DNA from: Bog-950 sp964493695
GTDB lineage: Bacteria; Bacteroidota; Bacteroidia; Chitinophagales; LD1
Direction: 5' to 3'
Assembly: GCA_964493695.1 (NCBI GenBank)
Contig: CAZBPG010000007.1
Span: 1 to 64,000 of the forward strand
Length of the DNA stretch: 64,000 nt
The notes beneath the pieces are model-generated. The model saw only the letters and a program-made list of their open reading frames with translations. It was not told where the DNA came from and searched no databases. Every line of letters starts with the position of its first letter. The stretch's first letter is position 1. Made by a program: the position numbers and the translations under genes. Positions 42,427 through 51,293 of this stretch are shown piece by piece.

Positions 42427-45420
42427 TTACGGATTCTTCTTCTTCCGCTTCATCAGCGTTTCGGCATCAATATCAACTAAGATAGAAGCGTAAATCATCC
42501 GCCCTATACCCGGCCCGCCATACGCTTGGTAATTCCGTTTCGAAACCAAATTGCTGCCGCCTAATTTAAAGGTGGTGTAAATCTTTTTCACCTCCCAGTT
42601 CACCTGCGCATCCAGCAGCGAGTAGGTAGGTATAGAACCGGTAAACTGCGGAGAGCCCTCGAAGGTAAAACCCTGAATCCATTTATAAGTGAGGTTAAAG
42701 CCAAAGCCCTTGGCCTTGCCCAGTTGTATGTTGCTGCCGCTTATGCCCACATTAAATTTATGCTCCGGTGTGTTAAAGGCGGGTATGATAGGGTCGCTGC
42801 TGCCCAGTTTGTTCAACCGGTTCCAGCTGTAGTTTCCGTTCAGCGAGTAATTGCGGATGAAATAATAATTGAACCCGATAGATGCCCCGTAAGTCATTAT
42901 CCGGTCGGGCGAGTTGGCGGCCACGCGGTAAACCTGCTTGGGTTGTTTGGTAAAACCTATCTGCTGCAGCGTAAGCCCTATTTGGTAGCCGAGGAAATAC
43001 CGGTAGAAACTTACATACGCACTGGCATCAATAAAAAGTTTTTTGGCAATAATGCCTTTATAGCCCAACTCTAAGCTCTGCACTTTCTCGGGGCGAACCT
43101 TGGGCACGTTTACATACTTTAGCATAGAATCAAGGGGCGTGGCACTGTTGTTATATTCCCGGTACGATTCTATGGTAACCAGCGAATCGAACCCGTTCAG
43201 GTTGCCCACCAGTATGGCGCGCCCGACATTGTAATACAGATACTGGTCTTGCAGCGTGGGGTTTCTGATAGCCGAAGTAAACGACAAACGAAGGGTGTGG
43301 TTGTTCTTATAAGAATAAACCAGCGAGGCAGCCGGTGTGGCTATCACCGGAAAGTTTTGGTTTTTATCTATCCGGCACGAAGCGGTGATAATGAAAGAAT
43401 GGTTTTTCTCTTTTCCGAAATCAAATTTTCTAGAGGCACTTATATATGCCCCGACCTCCCAGTTTAAAATTTTCCTATACCGGTAGTTGTTTTTAAAGGT
43501 CGTATCAACAAATGTATATTCAATGCCACCAATAACCTCTTTCCTCTCGGTTACAATTGTATCTACTGACGCAATTCCAATTGCTGTATCGCTGAAAATA
43601 GTTCCGCGCGAATCGGGTAAAAATATTCTGAAACTTGCACCGGCAGTAATATCCATAAAAGGCTTCTCTGCTCCTTTTAACTTCGGTGTAAAATGATACT
43701 CCCCCTGCACATGCACTAATTTCGACCGGTCGTAAAACAAAGTGCCGTGCTGGTCAAACGCGGTGCGCGAAACAATATCGTTGAAAACAGAATCGTAAAG
43801 TGCTGTACCGGGAACTAGTCTTGCTTTGCCACCGAACTGTGTAAAAGTATCGGCAAAGTTGCGCGCCATTTCATGCCACAGGTTAAGCGAATCCTGATAA
43901 GCTGCCATAATAGAATTGGCAACCGCATTAGTAGAATCGTAATTGATATACCACGGATTTTGTGCAAACGGCAGATTCGGATTCGGAAACCCCGGCAGGT
44001 TCCGCACGCGCGATGCCGGTGACGGAATACCCACAGCGCCATTGCTCCAAAATTTTTGATAATCCTGCGCCCACTTGTTATCGGTCTTCGAATACTCCTG
44101 CATTTTCAGTGCAGTAAAAACAGCATCATACGAATTGCCCGAATTTTCTAAAGTGGTATAAGCGCGGATAAAAAATTTATCGGGCTGAGAAAATTCCAGC
44201 TTCGCCTGCTGAAACATAAGCCCTTTTAAACTGTACCGGTTATCGCCCTGGTAAACCGTAGTACCGGTGCCGAAGTTGTAAGAGGCTTTCACTTCAATTT
44301 TATCAGTAATCTTATACGCCAGCAACGCGTTAGCTTTAATGTTACGCGCATTGTAGTTCACCAAGTTTTTTTCCAGGTATCCTGTTCTGAAAAATTGCTT
44401 CAGCCCCACATACGGTGCCTGCCGGTTAAAGTATGAGTTATCAAAATTGTTGACTTCTTGCGTCAGCAACTCATCCCCATACCGGTTCACCGCATCATAC
44501 CCACCTGCATTGCCTGCCGGTTGCCACGATTTGGTAGAAGCCGACATGTTATCGGCTACCCAGTCATCTGCCCGCAGGTAACTGAAGTTCAGTTTGTAGG
44601 CAAACTTATCGGTGCCGGCTTTGTTCTTTATCACCTGCGCCCAGCGGGCAGCCCCTTCAAACAAATTGCGCTCCGCTCCTTTTACAAAAACCGTAAGCCC
44701 CGGATAGTAAAACGGATTCTTCGTTTGCATATTAATGACACCGTTGAAAGCATTCGGCCCGTACATCGAAGACGAAGCCCCCACAATCAAATCCACTTTC
44801 TGAATATCAATTTCGGTAGCCCCGGCAAAATTGCCCACACTGAAATTTAAACCCGGTGCCTGATTATCGGCACCGTCCAGCAACTGCAGCGAGCGTACCG
44901 GTGAGGTGGAATTAAAGCCGCGCGTGTTGATGATAACAAAGCCGAGCGAAGCGGCAGTCATGTCTACCCCTTTCAATCCGCCCAGGCCTTCATAAAAAGT
45001 TGAAGAAGCAGTCTGCTTAATGGCTTGCAAACCCATGCTCTCTATAGTAAGCGGAGATTCTTTTTGTTTTTGTGTAATGCGCGTGTCTACAATCTCTACA
45101 TCCTTCAGAATTTTTTCTTCGGCACCCAGTTTAATATTGAACGAACGCTTTAAATCGGCAGCGGTTTTAATTTCAAATTCCTGAGGGGCATAGCCGATGT
45201 AAGAAAACAAAAGCGTAAACGGAGGTTGCTGGGTTATCTTCAAGAGAAATTTTCCGTCAAGGTCAGTAGCCGTACCGGTAGCAGTTCCCTTCACCGAAAC
45301 GGTGGCACCAATCAGGGCTTCACCGGTTTGTTTGTCCAGCAAAATTCCCGAAACCTCCTGCGAAAAAATAAAGGAGATGAAAAGCAAACTGTGAAAAAGA
45401 AGGAGTAAAGATTTTTTCAT
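42427..45420 (-). CDS. TonB-dependent receptor with carboxypeptidase-like N-terminus
   Basis: This 997-residue outer-membrane receptor has a signal peptide, a CarboxypepD_reg-like domain (VSGILLDKQTGEALIGATVSVKG), a plug domain (MYGPNAFNGVINMQTKNPF) and a beta-barrel. No SusD-like gene follows, so it is not a typical polysaccharide locus. It is flanked by two paralogous secreted esterase-like genes and an SGNH hydrolase, which suggests uptake of a lipid- or ester-derived product. The ligand is unknown. Confidence 0.93.
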   Translation of the reverse strand: MKKSLLLLFHSLLFISFIFSQEVSGILLDKQTGEALIGATVSVKGTATGTATDLDGKFLLKITQQPPFTLLFSYIGYAPQEFEIKTAADLKRSFNIKLGAEEKILKDVEIVDTRITQKQKESPLTIESMGLQAIKQTASSTFYEGLGGLKGVDMTAASLGFVIINTRGFNSTSPVRSLQLLDGADNQAPGLNFSVGNFAGATEIDIQKVDLIVGASSSMYGPNAFNGVINMQTKNPFYYPGLTVFVKGAERNLFEGAARWAQVIKNKAGTDKFAYKLNFSYLRADDWVADNMSASTKSWQPAGNAGGYDAVNRYGDELLTQEVNNFDNSYFNRQAPYVGLKQFFRTGYLEKNLVNYNARNIKANALLAYKITDKIEVKASYNFGTGTTVYQGDNRYSLKGLMFQQAKLEFSQPDKFFIRAYTTLENSGNSYDAVFTALKMQEYSKTDNKWAQDYQKFWSNGAVGIPSPASRVRNLPGFPNPNLPFAQNPWYINYDSTNAVANSIMAAYQDSLNLWHEMARNFADTFTQFGGKARLVPGTALYDSVFNDIVSRTAFDQHGTLFYDRSKLVHVQGEYHFTPKLKGAEKPFMDITAGASFRIFLPDSRGTIFSDTAIGIASVDTIVTERKEVIGGIEYTFVDTTFKNNYRYRKILNWEVGAYISASRKFDFGKEKNHSFIITASCRIDKNQNFPVIATPAASLVYSYKNNHTLRLSFTSAIRNPTLQDQYLYYNVGRAILVGNLNGFDSLVTIESYREYNNSATPLDSMLKYVNVPKVRPEKVQSLELGYKGIIAKKLFIDASAYVSFYRYFLGYQIGLTLQQIGFTKQPKQVYRVAANSPDRIMTYGASIGFNYYFIRNYSLNGNYSWNRLNKLGSSDPIIPAFNTPEHKFNVGISGSNIQLGKAKGFGFNLTYKWIQGFTFEGSPQFTGSIPTYSLLDAQVNWEVKKIYTTFKLGGSNLVSKRNYQAYGGPGIGRMIYASILVDIDAETLMKRKKKNP

Positions 45421-45466
45421 TCTTAGTCAGCGATGATAAGAAATGAAAAGTAAATCGAAAAAATCA

Positions 45467-46726
45467 TCAGTAGAAAACTATCCGCTCCACTTTGCCAGAA
45501 GCGCTTTTCGAATCAGAAACATGGATCAGAAAAACACCGGCACCTAATTGCTGTTTCGAAACAGTTTGCGAAGACTGAGCAGGTAAAATTTTCCGGTGCA
45601 ACAATTTTCCCTCAACCGAAAAAATTTCAACCGTCAAATCCTTATCAGAATTAGAATAGATGGTTGTCACATCCCCGCTCGGATTCGGAAACACCGAAAC
45701 CGGAATTTCAGTATCAATATCTTCAACACCTGAAATAGTGGTAGGGTCGCAGGTCGTATTCTGGAAAAGAAAATCGCGCACTATCCAAACGGTTGAATCC
45801 ATATAAGTGGAAGCCGGAGGAAGAAACGGAATAGGCAAAATATACGGCACATGGTCTGCTCCTTCAAATAGATAAAGCGAGTGGTTCAGCCCGATGTGCT
45901 CCAAGCGGTTTTTAATATCGCCACCGCCAAACAATAAGCTTTCGGGATGTGTGGAAGCATAAACGCTATCGAAGTAACATGAAACAGTAGCATCAGCTGT
46001 TCCGTGTACGCCAACCAAAATAGGGTCACCGGGCATCGCCCAAACCGTATCAGCTATACCACCGCACAAATCAATCACTCCTTTTACTTTTGATGAATAG
46101 CCGGGGTTTCCGCTGTTGCCTTCCGGTCCTCCCAGCGAGTCAAGGGCCGGCCGCGCCCAGTCCGGCTCTGTGCGCGAAAGTGTATCCTCTTTACCGTAAG
46201 CATAATTCAAACCGATAAAGGCACCGGCAGAACTTCCTCCAATCCATATCTGATTAGTGTCAATCCGGAAAGTTTTGGTGGTCTGTGCATCTTTATAAAA
46301 ATACCGCACCGCTGCTTTCATATCCTGCACCCCGCGCATCAATGCTTTAAATTGGTTGGTGTCGCAGTCGCTTCCGTCTTCAAAACCCAACCGGTAATCA
46401 ATAGAAGCACACACATAACCCCTCTTTGAAAAGTTATCGCAAAGCTGAATGATGTCTGGGCTTAAACGGGTGCCCGCTGTAAAGCTTCCGGGAAAAGCAA
46501 ACACCAAAAGCGGCCGGTAAGCTAAATTGTCACCGGTTGGCTGATAGACATCCATCTTTAAATCAACAAACGAACTGTCAAACTGCATAGCGTTGCCAAA
46601 CGTAACAGTGGATGTGGTTTGCGAAAAAATCTTGTCGTAATAACGACCGTTGCCGCATTGCGCAGTAACATCAGAGAAAAGGAAAACAAAAACCGAGAGA
46701 CAGAGAATAGAGTAGATGTTTCTCAT
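45467..46726 (-). CDS. Secreted alpha/beta-hydrolase (esterase) with T9SS sorting domain
   Basis: From the ATG at 46726 the product is about 419 residues with a signal peptide (MRNIYSILCLSVFVFLF), a hydrolase core with the nucleophile Ser166 in IGGSSAGAF, and a GADHVPY segment with the likely catalytic His. The C-terminus is a T9SS sorting domain (VFPNPSGDVTTIY). A longer frame from 46807 would place extra residues before the signal peptide. It is the active-looking paralog of 40333-41832 and lies upstream of the TonB receptor gene. Confidence 0.86.
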   Translation of the reverse strand: MRNIYSILCLSVFVFLFSDVTAQCGNGRYYDKIFSQTTSTVTFGNAMQFDSSFVDLKMDVYQPTGDNLAYRPLLVFAFPGSFTAGTRLSPDIIQLCDNFSKRGYVCASIDYRLGFEDGSDCDTNQFKALMRGVQDMKAAVRYFYKDAQTTKTFRIDTNQIWIGGSSAGAFIGLNYAYGKEDTLSRTEPDWARPALDSLGGPEGNSGNPGYSSKVKGVIDLCGGIADTVWAMPGDPILVGVHGTADATVSCYFDSVYASTHPESLLFGGGDIKNRLEHIGLNHSLYLFEGADHVPYILPIPFLPPASTYMDSTVWIVRDFLFQNTTCDPTTISGVEDIDTEIPVSVFPNPSGDVTTIYSNSDKDLTVEIFSVEGKLLHRKILPAQSSQTVSKQQLGAGVFLIHVSDSKSASGKVERIVFY

Positions 46727-46810
46727 ACCGTTATGATTTTGTAAAGCGAAAAGTAGAGAAAAGAAACTGAACGAAGGAATTGGATATAAGCAGTTAAGGA
46801 TCGGCAAACA

Positions 46811-47785
46811 TTATCCGGTTTTCATAACCTGTTCAACAACCCATTGATAGGTTTTTTCAATTCCTTTGCGAAGAGGATAATCAGGTTGCCATCCGAGTTT
46901 TTCAGCAATAAGCCAGTTGTCAGAATTTCTGCCTCTTACTCCGGTTGGTCCCGGAATATTTTTGATAGAAATTTTTTTGCCTGAAATTTCAATAATCATT
47001 TTCGCCAAGTCGTTAATCGAAATCATTTCTTCCGAACCGATGTTCACCGGTCCCTCAAAATTGCTTTCCATCAACCGGCTCACGCCTTCCAAGCACTCAT
47101 CAATGTATAAAAACGACCGCGTCTGATTTCCATCGCCCCAGATTTCTATTTCATCACCGTCCTTAGCCAAAGCAACTTTACGGCATAAGGCAGCAGGCGC
47201 TTTTTCCTTTCCACCCCGCCATTCATTTTCCGGTCCGAAAACATTATGAAAGCGGGCAATCCTTACCGGGACACCATGATTGCGCGCAAACGACAAATAG
47301 AGGCGTTCGCCAAAAAGTTTTTCCCAGCCGTACTCGCTGTCCGGGTTTGCCGGATAAGCAGACTCTTCGCTGCATAAAGGGTTGCTCGGGTCCAATTGGT
47401 TGTGTGTAGGGTAAATGCAGGCTGAAGAGGAGTAGAATACACGCTCAACTTTCGTTTGCTTACAGAGGTTCAACACATTAAGATTGATAAGAGCCGAGTT
47501 ATACATCACATCGGCATCGTTGTCACCGGTGAAAATGTATCCGGCTCCGCCCATATCTGCCGCCAGCTGATAAACATGATGAAATTCTGGTTTAAAAATT
47601 TCAGCACAAAATTTCTGATCTCTTAAATCGCCTTTTATGAAACTGTCGGCTGATGTAGGAGAGTACTCCGGTAACTGTAAATCAACCCCGGTTACATAAA
47701 AGCCCTTGCCCTTTAGTTCTCTCACCAGGTGATTACCTATAAATCCGCCTGCTCCGCAGACTAATATTTTCTTCACATCCGCCAT
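46811..47785 (-). CDS. NAD-dependent sugar epimerase, GDP-mannose 3,5-epimerase-like
   Basis: This extended SDR protein of about 324 residues has the GAGGFIGNHL NAD site and Y152-x3-K156 (YGWEK). DMGGAGYIFTGDNDADVMYNS and FHNVFGPENEWRGGKEKAPAA resemble GDP-mannose 3,5-epimerases, which make GDP-L-galactose. Other nucleotide-sugar substrates are possible. I use ATG 47785 because the longer frame starts at TTG. No other sugar-nucleotide genes are near. Confidence 0.8.
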   Translation of the reverse strand: MADVKKILVCGAGGFIGNHLVRELKGKGFYVTGVDLQLPEYSPTSADSFIKGDLRDQKFCAEIFKPEFHHVYQLAADMGGAGYIFTGDNDADVMYNSALINLNVLNLCKQTKVERVFYSSSACIYPTHNQLDPSNPLCSEESAYPANPDSEYGWEKLFGERLYLSFARNHGVPVRIARFHNVFGPENEWRGGKEKAPAALCRKVALAKDGDEIEIWGDGNQTRSFLYIDECLEGVSRLMESNFEGPVNIGSEEMISINDLAKMIIEISGKKISIKNIPGPTGVRGRNSDNWLIAEKLGWQPDYPLRKGIEKTYQWVVEQVMKTG

Positions 47786-47856
47786 TTTTCTCAAATCAAG
47801 TAATTTATTTTTAAACCAGTCTGTATTGTACTGTAGAGTTGTTGCCTATTGACACT

Positions 47857-47900
47857 ATGACTGACCAATCTCACCTTCTTTTATAAGGTTAGTCAGTCAT
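47857..47900. promoter_or_regulatory. ATGACTGAC/GTCAGTCAT dyad
   Basis: Two perfect 9-bp arms are separated by 26 bp that include a further CCTT/AAGG pairing. The dyad lies in the 235-bp divergent gap between the epimerase and a small coiled-coil gene. It could be an operator for a TetR-type repressor or simply a hairpin. Confidence 0.35.
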
Positions 47901-48020
47901 TTATACAACCCATTGTTCATTCTTCGCAGCAATATTATCAGCCGGTATTACTGTAACACAAGGATAGAATCGCTTCTCGGATAATATAAGTACGGATTTC
48001 TAATCATTAAATAAATAAAC

Positions 48021-48398
48021 ATGAAAGCATCATTGAATTTCTTACATCACCAAATTACAGATTGGTTACGCGAAACAGATTTTTACAAACAGGAAATTTC
48101 CATTCTTGAAAAACGCCTTCAGGAAGTAGCAGCCAAAAATACCGCCCAGGAAGTATTGGCGCAGGTAGAACATTTTCAGAACAAGTTTATACTTAACAAA
48201 GAGCAGTTGGACATTCTTTCACATGATTTGAGAAAGGAAGAATCTGCAGTGGAAGAAAAAGCCAAACAAACTCCGGAACACACACACGAAAAATTTGTGC
48301 CAACACAAGACAAAATGCAGGAGCGAATGAAGATGTTTGCATCCGGGTTTGCCGATCTTCGTTTTGAGTTCAATAGTTTCCTTAGTAAGGCCCTGTAA
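48021..48398 (+). CDS. Small coiled-coil protein of unknown function
   Basis: This 125-residue protein is charged and helical (YKQEISILEKRLQEVAAKN and following) with likely coiled coils and no signal or membrane segment. I recognise no family. A perfect 17-bp hairpin follows, so it is probably monocistronic. The gene opens a plus-strand group with a DUF2892 protein and a copper ATPase. Confidence 0.7.
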   Translation: MKASLNFLHHQITDWLRETDFYKQEISILEKRLQEVAAKNTAQEVLAQVEHFQNKFILNKEQLDILSHDLRKEESAVEEKAKQTPEHTHEKFVPTQDKMQERMKMFASGFADLRFEFNSFLSKAL

Positions 48399-48410
48399 AG
48401 CTTAACCTCA

Positions 48411-48451
48411 CCAACGGAAAAGGGAGCACAATGCGCTCCCTTTTCCGTTGG
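48411..48451 (+). terminator. Terminator hairpin, 17-bp stem
   Basis: CCAACGGAAAAGGGAGC pairs perfectly with its complement across a 7-nt loop, 13 nt after the stop of the coiled-coil gene. The stem is strong but the T-run is inside the right arm. Confidence 0.7.
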
Positions 48452-48554
48452 CACCTGACTAAAATCATCGCTCTTTTTGAGCGAGGTCATTCATCTGTAG
48501 TATACCTTAAATCACATTTGATCGCAAATATTAATAACACAAAGCATCAAGATT

Positions 48555-48752
48555 ATGAAAGCAAATGTTTGCGCCTTTGATGGCTGGTTCAGAACACTTC
48601 TCTTTATTGTTTTGCTCTGTTATGCCATTTGGGTTGGCGGCAGCAGTTGGCTTTGGGTTATTCCTGCTGCCATTTTATTCAGTACCGCTTTTTTAATGTG
48701 GTGTTCGCTTTACGAAATGTTTGGAATCAACACTAACAAGGACAGGGCTTAA
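48555..48752 (+). CDS. DUF2892 (YgaP-like) small membrane protein
   Basis: This 65-residue protein has the DUF2892 pattern: an N-terminal NVCAFDGWFRTLL, two membrane helices and the ending WCSLYEMFGINTN. The family is often linked to rhodanese or metal stress genes, and its function is unclear. It lies 71 nt upstream of the P-type ATPase. Confidence 0.75.
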   Translation: MKANVCAFDGWFRTLLFIVLLCYAIWVGGSSWLWVIPAAILFSTAFLMWCSLYEMFGINTNKDRA

Positions 48753-48823
48753 ACTCATTAATAACTTATCCCCTTCCCGGCACGGTACTTCTGAAACTTG
48801 CTGAAACGTAAAACCATTCCGGT

Positions 48824-50698
48824 ATGAATATAGTAAAGGGAGAGGAATCTTTAGCATGCTACCATTGCGGTGAAAACTGCGATGGCAGCATTGTTTCGCA
48901 TCAGCACAACTTCTGCTGCAACGGCTGCAAAACTGTTTACGAAATTCTTGATGAGAATAATTTGTGTGGGTATTATGACATGAATACCGCTCCCGGCAGT
49001 TCGTTCGCCAAGGAAGTAAACACAAATAAATTCGCTTATCTGGAAGATGAGCAGATTGCCCAACAGCTGATTCAGTTTAAGGATGGAAGTATTTCAACAG
49101 TTACATTTTACATGCCGCAGATTCATTGCAGTTCCTGTATATTTCTTTTAGAAAATCTTTTCAAAATAAAAGACGGAATAAAAAGAAGCGCTGTCAATTT
49201 TCTAAAGCGGGAGGTGCATATCACTTTTGATAATTCTAAATTAAATCTGAGTCAGGTTGTAGAAACTCTTGCTTCGCTTGGTTATGAACCGCATATTAAC
49301 CTTAACGACTTAACCCGAAAAGAAAAACAACATCACTTGCGCAGATACTATCTAAAGATAGGCGTTGCGTTTTTCTGTTTTGGAAATATCATGTTGCTTT
49401 CTTTTCCTGAATATCTGGGAATAGATGCGCTGACCGAATCACCTTTCCGTAAGTTTTTCGGATACCTGAATTTCATCCTCTCTCTCCCCGTTCTTTTTTA
49501 CTGTTCTCAGGAGTTTTTCATTTCCGCCTGGAGCGCATTAAAACAGAAAGCCTTGAATATGGATTTCCCGATTGTGCTCGGCATACTCGCTATGTTTATC
49601 CGCAGCAGTTACGAAGTATTTTCCAACACCGGTGCCGGATATTTTGACACTATGGCAAGCTTGCTGCTGCTGATGTTAATCGGAAGGCTGTTTCAAAACA
49701 AAACGTACGATACGCTCTCTTTCGAGCGTGATTACAAATCATACTTCCCGGTGGCGGTTACTACCGTTAACAACGGAAATGAAACCACCATCCCGCTTAC
49801 AAATCTACGCTTAGGCGACAGGATGTTAGTGCGCAACATGGAACTTATTCCTGCTGATGCTGTCCTGATAAAAGGGAAAGGAAACATTGATTACAGTTTT
49901 GTAACCGGTGAGTCAACTCCCATTTCTAAAAGCAGTGGCGATTTAATTTATGCCGGAGGCAAGCAGTTGGGCGGAGCTATTGAAGTAGATGTAATGAAAG
50001 ATGTTTCTCATAGTTACCTCACACAACTCTGGAACGACTCGGCTTTTAGTAAAGAAGAAAAGCAAAGTGTTACATCACTTGCAACAAAAATGAGCAATTG
50101 GTTTACACCCGTAGTAATTGCCATTGCGTTTCTTGCTTCTGCTTATTGGTGGAACAAGGATTTTCATAAGGCGCTGAACGCGTTCACCTCCGTTCTTATT
50201 ATTACCTGCCCTTGTGCGCTTGCGCTTTCATCACCATTTACGCTTGGCAATATTTTGCGGATACTCGGGCTGAATAAAATTTATCTGAAGAATGCTCTTG
50301 CCATCGAGAAACTTGCTCAAATCAATTCGATTGTATTTGACAAAACCGGAACGCTTACTAATACGAAGATTGCGAAGATTGAGTACCAGTCAACTGATAC
50401 TACGGGTCTTTCTGTTTACGAAACTCAATTAGTAAAATCATTAGTCTACCATTCCTCACACCCACTCAGCAAAAAAGTTTACGGGTATTTAAAAGGAGTA
50501 AAAGTAATTCCGACAGAAGATTTCAGGGAAGATGAAGGAAAAGGTATTGAGGGTTGGGTTGATGAAAATTGTGTGCGTATAGGCTCTAAGAAATTTTTAT
50601 TCGGAGAAGTAAATACAGATGGTTCTCCGGTTTCGGATTTCCGTCATGCCTCAAAGGTTTACGTTGGAATAAACGGGAAAGTGCGCGGTTTTTTTTAG
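48824..50698 (+). CDS. Copper-type P1B ATPase, N-terminal part (frameshifted)
   Basis: This part has 624 residues. An N-terminal metal-binding module (C12xxC15, FCCNGC at 30-35) is followed by a heavy-metal domain with CSSC (102-105), membrane helices, the CPC motif at 462-464 and the phosphorylated D506 in DKTGTLTN. This is the CcoI/FixI-like arrangement used to supply copper to cbb3-type oxidases. The frame stops at a T8 run after KVRGFF, before the GDGLND hinge. The rest continues in the -1 frame from 50698. Read through the run, the joined product has a normal length near 820 residues. Confidence 0.9.
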   Translation: MNIVKGEESLACYHCGENCDGSIVSHQHNFCCNGCKTVYEILDENNLCGYYDMNTAPGSSFAKEVNTNKFAYLEDEQIAQQLIQFKDGSISTVTFYMPQIHCSSCIFLLENLFKIKDGIKRSAVNFLKREVHITFDNSKLNLSQVVETLASLGYEPHINLNDLTRKEKQHHLRRYYLKIGVAFFCFGNIMLLSFPEYLGIDALTESPFRKFFGYLNFILSLPVLFYCSQEFFISAWSALKQKALNMDFPIVLGILAMFIRSSYEVFSNTGAGYFDTMASLLLLMLIGRLFQNKTYDTLSFERDYKSYFPVAVTTVNNGNETTIPLTNLRLGDRMLVRNMELIPADAVLIKGKGNIDYSFVTGESTPISKSSGDLIYAGGKQLGGAIEVDVMKDVSHSYLTQLWNDSAFSKEEKQSVTSLATKMSNWFTPVVIAIAFLASAYWWNKDFHKALNAFTSVLIITCPCALALSSPFTLGNILRILGLNKIYLKNALAIEKLAQINSIVFDKTGTLTNTKIAKIEYQSTDTTGLSVYETQLVKSLVYHSSHPLSKKVYGYLKGVKVIPTEDFREDEGKGIEGWVDENCVRIGSKKFLFGEVNTDGSPVSDFRHASKVYVGINGKVRGFF

Positions 50699-51288
50699 TG
50701 AAAAATGAATACCGGAAAGGCTTTGGGGATTTAATGAATAAACTTCGCCAACGCTATGAAACGTATATAGTAAGCGGAGACAATGACGCAGAGAAAAATT
50801 TTCTAAAACAGCATGTGAATGAAAAGACCTTGGTGTTTCATCAACAGCCGGCTGATAAGTTGAACGTGATTAAAGAAATTCAAACCACTGGTAAAAAGGT
50901 AATGATGATTGGCGATGGGCTAAACGATGCCGGTGCATTAAAACAGGCAGAAGTTGGCATTGCTATAAGCGATGATGTGAACAACTTTTCGCCAGCATGC
51001 GATGGTATTATTGACTCCTCGCAGTTTGACAAAATTGATTCCTTGTTGGGCTATTCTAAAACAGGCGTAAGTATTATCAAAGCAAGTTTTGTGATTTCAC
51101 TTTTGTATAACCTTGTTGGAATTTCATTTGCGGTAAAAGGAACTATGAGTCCGCTTATTGCCGCAGTTCTTATGCCGGTCAGTTCTGTTACTATTATTCT
51201 GTTTACTACCTTGGCTTCAACTTTCATCGGCAGAAAATATTTTTCTGAAGAAACGGAAGTTCAAAACAGTATAATCATAAACAAATAG
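50698..51288 (+). CDS. Copper-type P1B ATPase, C-terminal part
   Basis: This part has 196 residues. It carries the rest of the phosphorylation domain with GDGLND (72-77) and the final two membrane helices. It starts with GTG in the -1 frame relative to the upstream part and has no ribosome-binding site or credible own start. It is almost certainly the continuation of the preceding gene, made by -1 frameshifting or slippage, or split by an indel or assembly error. Confidence 0.88.
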   Translation: MKNEYRKGFGDLMNKLRQRYETYIVSGDNDAEKNFLKQHVNEKTLVFHQQPADKLNVIKEIQTTGKKVMMIGDGLNDAGALKQAEVGIAISDDVNNFSPACDGIIDSSQFDKIDSLLGYSKTGVSIIKASFVISLLYNLVGISFAVKGTMSPLIAAVLMPVSSVTIILFTTLASTFIGRKYFSEETEVQNSIIINK

Positions 51289-51293
51289 ACTTA

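Noticed and set aside
48518..48531. FNR-type site before the DUF2892 gene
   Set aside because: TTGATCGCAAATAT has only one good half-site.
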